Assembly: GCA_031432545.1 (NCBI GenBank)
Contig: JAVKGX010000005.1
Location: forward strand, 79,591 to 143,590
Direction of reading: 5' to 3'
Length of the DNA: 64,000 nt
From: Armatimonadota bacterium
Lineage (GTDB): Bacteria; Sysuimicrobiota; Sysuimicrobiia; Sysuimicrobiales; Sysuimicrobiaceae
Positions 63,062 to 64,000 of the stretch are shown here, one piece after another (position 1 is the stretch's first letter; each line of letters opens with the position of its first letter). The notes beneath the pieces are model-generated. The model saw only the letters and a program-made list of their open reading frames with translations, did not search any database and was not told the DNA's origin. The translations under genes and the position numbers were made by a program.

Positions 63062-64000
63062 TCACTCCCCGACCAGCAACATGCCATCGCGTACGAGGAC
63101 TTCGCCGTCCACCTCCACCGTCGGGCGCAGCAGCAGGCCGTCGAGGTGGAGTTCACTTGTCACCGTTCCCCCGATGACGTGATTGTCGCCGATCGCGACG
63201 TGGACCGAGCCCCGGCTCTTCTTGTCCTCGGTCATGGATCCGATCAGACGCGCCCGGTCGTTGGTGCCGATAGCGAACTCCGCTACGTTGGTGGCGCCCT
63301 CATCCGCGGCGGCGATGAGTTGCTTCAGTTGCGCGGCGCCGGTGCCTCCGTCGATGCGGACGACGCGTCCGGCGCGGACGGCCAGACGGATGGGCTCGTC
63401 CAGCCGCCCGATCCCGTCCATCGTGTGCTCGACGACCACCACACCCTCCGCGCTGCCTTCCACCGGCGCGATCGCCGCCTCCCCATCGGGCATGGCGGCG
63501 AAGGTTCCCGGACCGTTCACGCGTCCGGTGAGCGCCACCGCGGTGCGCCCGGCCACCGACAGGGTCAAGTCCGTTCCGGCGGGCGTGCGAACCCGGATCG
63601 TGCGTGCCTCGCTCAGTCGGCGCGCCACGGTGGTGGTGACCGCTTCGATCCGATCGTAGTCGGCCAGCATCGCAGGCCCGGTCATGATCTCCTCGGTGAT
63701 GCCGCGCAGGACCAGCACCCGGGCACCCTGGCGCAGGGCTTGCTGGGTCGCATCGGTGTGGGTGATCGCGTACGTGACGGGCTGAATGATCACGTTGGCG
63801 GCGCGCATCGCACCCGCCACGATCGGCGGGGGCTCGTTGCCGTGCGCCCGACGCGGGGTCATGCATACGAGCACGGGTTCGGCGCCGGCTTCCCTGGCGG
63901 CCTCCAGGATCGCTTGCGCGATGGGTAGCGTCTTGGTGTCCGCGACGATGCAGACTTGCTCTGCCACGCGGACCCGGGCGCAGGTGCGCACGACGTTCCG
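63062..64000 (-). CDS. NicX/AmpS-like metalloenzyme (2,5-dihydroxypyridine dioxygenase or aminopeptidase T family), 5' end missing
   Basis: The frame is open to the right edge, so the N-terminus lies outside. Visible are about 312 codons: NVVRTCARVRVAEQVCIVADTK, PIAQAILEAAREAGAEPVLV, RLSEARTIRVRTPAGTDLTLS, VRIDGG, NVAEFAIGTNDRAR and the C-terminal metal region SVHVAIGDNHVIGG with SELHLDGLLL (HxD). This family includes aminopeptidase T-type peptidases and NicX, the Fe-dependent dioxygenase that opens the 2,5-dihydroxypyridine ring. The operon context favours a catabolic enzyme, but sequence alone does not decide. Confidence 0.78.
   Translation of the reverse strand, partial: RNVVRTCARVRVAEQVCIVADTKTLPIAQAILEAAREAGAEPVLVCMTPRRAHGNEPPPIVAGAMRAANVIIQPVTYAITHTDATQQALRQGARVLVLRGITEEIMTGPAMLADYDRIEAVTTTVARRLSEARTIRVRTPAGTDLTLSVAGRTAVALTGRVNGPGTFAAMPDGEAAIAPVEGSAEGVVVVEHTMDGIGRLDEPIRLAVRAGRVVRIDGGTGAAQLKQLIAAADEGATNVAEFAIGTNDRARLIGSMTEDKKSRGSVHVAIGDNHVIGGTVTSELHLDGLLLRPTVEVDGEVLVRDGMLLVGE

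Noticed and set aside
49375-64000. The catabolic region as an integrated mobile island
   Set aside because: No integrase, transposase or phage gene is seen and base composition is not visibly different; the tRNA repeat alone is not enough, so it is kept as a separate observation.

Overview
The window is a gene-dense, high-GC (about two thirds G+C by eye) bacterial chromosome segment with bacterial housekeeping genes (ispG, rtcB, lipA, pckA, smpB, ssrA, rph, rdgB) and no phage, IS or CRISPR signature. Genes are packed with ATGA/GTGA stop-start overlaps, and GTG and TTG starts are common. The gene mix (branched-chain 2-oxo acid dehydrogenase, two Liv-type ABC systems, ATP-type PEP carboxykinase, core-MetE proteins, an AMIN/amidase_3 cell-wall hydrolase) suits an aerobic, amino-acid and organic-acid using soil or thermal-environment bacterium of the deep Terrabacteria (Armatimonadota/CSP1-3, Chloroflexota or Limnochordia-like). 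The sequence alone does not fix the phylum.

Layout. 1-5 kb: msrA (cut by the left edge), a SnoaL-like protein, small membrane proteins, ispG, a sulfide:quinone reductase-like flavoprotein, a Dph6-like PP-loop protein and an FlK-like thioesterase. 5.3-10.1 kb (minus): first Liv-type ABC operon, with permease LivM fused to ATPase LivG. 10.2-17.3 kb (plus): a Fur-type and a DtxR-fold regulator, then dihydrolipoyl dehydrogenase, E1 alpha, E1 beta, E2, lipoyl synthase and a thioredoxin-like protein, which together form and lipoylate a branched-chain-type 2-oxo acid dehydrogenase. 17.3-20 kb: sulfur-transfer and Fe-S genes (MoeB/MoeZ-type, YjbQ, A-type carrier, NifU-like) with the clearest promoters in the window. 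20-29.5 kb: rtcB, acyl-CoA dehydrogenase, two CNNM/CorC proteins, two core-MetE paralogues (one without its zinc ligands), an arginine-tailed SRPBCC protein and an orphan solute-binding lipoprotein.

29.5-40.3 kb: PhoR/PhoB-type two-component system, pckA, the threonine-to-glycine pair tdh and kbl, molybdenum cofactor genes moeA and moaC, then smpB and the tmRNA gene. 40.4-49.3 kb: a secreted protein, a transglutaminase-like protein, a PerR-like regulator with a ferritin-like protein, a peptidoglycan amidase, an MBL-fold hydrolase, rph, rdgB and a DUF885 protein.

49.4-64 kb: tRNA-Pro(TGG), whose 3' end is repeated 174 bp downstream, followed by one continuous minus-strand operon of 14 genes running off the right edge. 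In transcription order these are a NicX/AmpS-like metalloenzyme, a cyclase-family hydrolase, a VOC protein, a nitrilase-family amidohydrolase, an atypical SDR, a complete second Liv-type transporter, and a molybdenum hydroxylase with one FAD, one 2Fe-2S and two different large subunits. This is the best candidate for an undescribed system: a self-contained uptake and degradation module, possibly for an N-heteroaromatic or amide compound. The moeA, moaC and moeZ-type genes in the same window could supply its cofactor.
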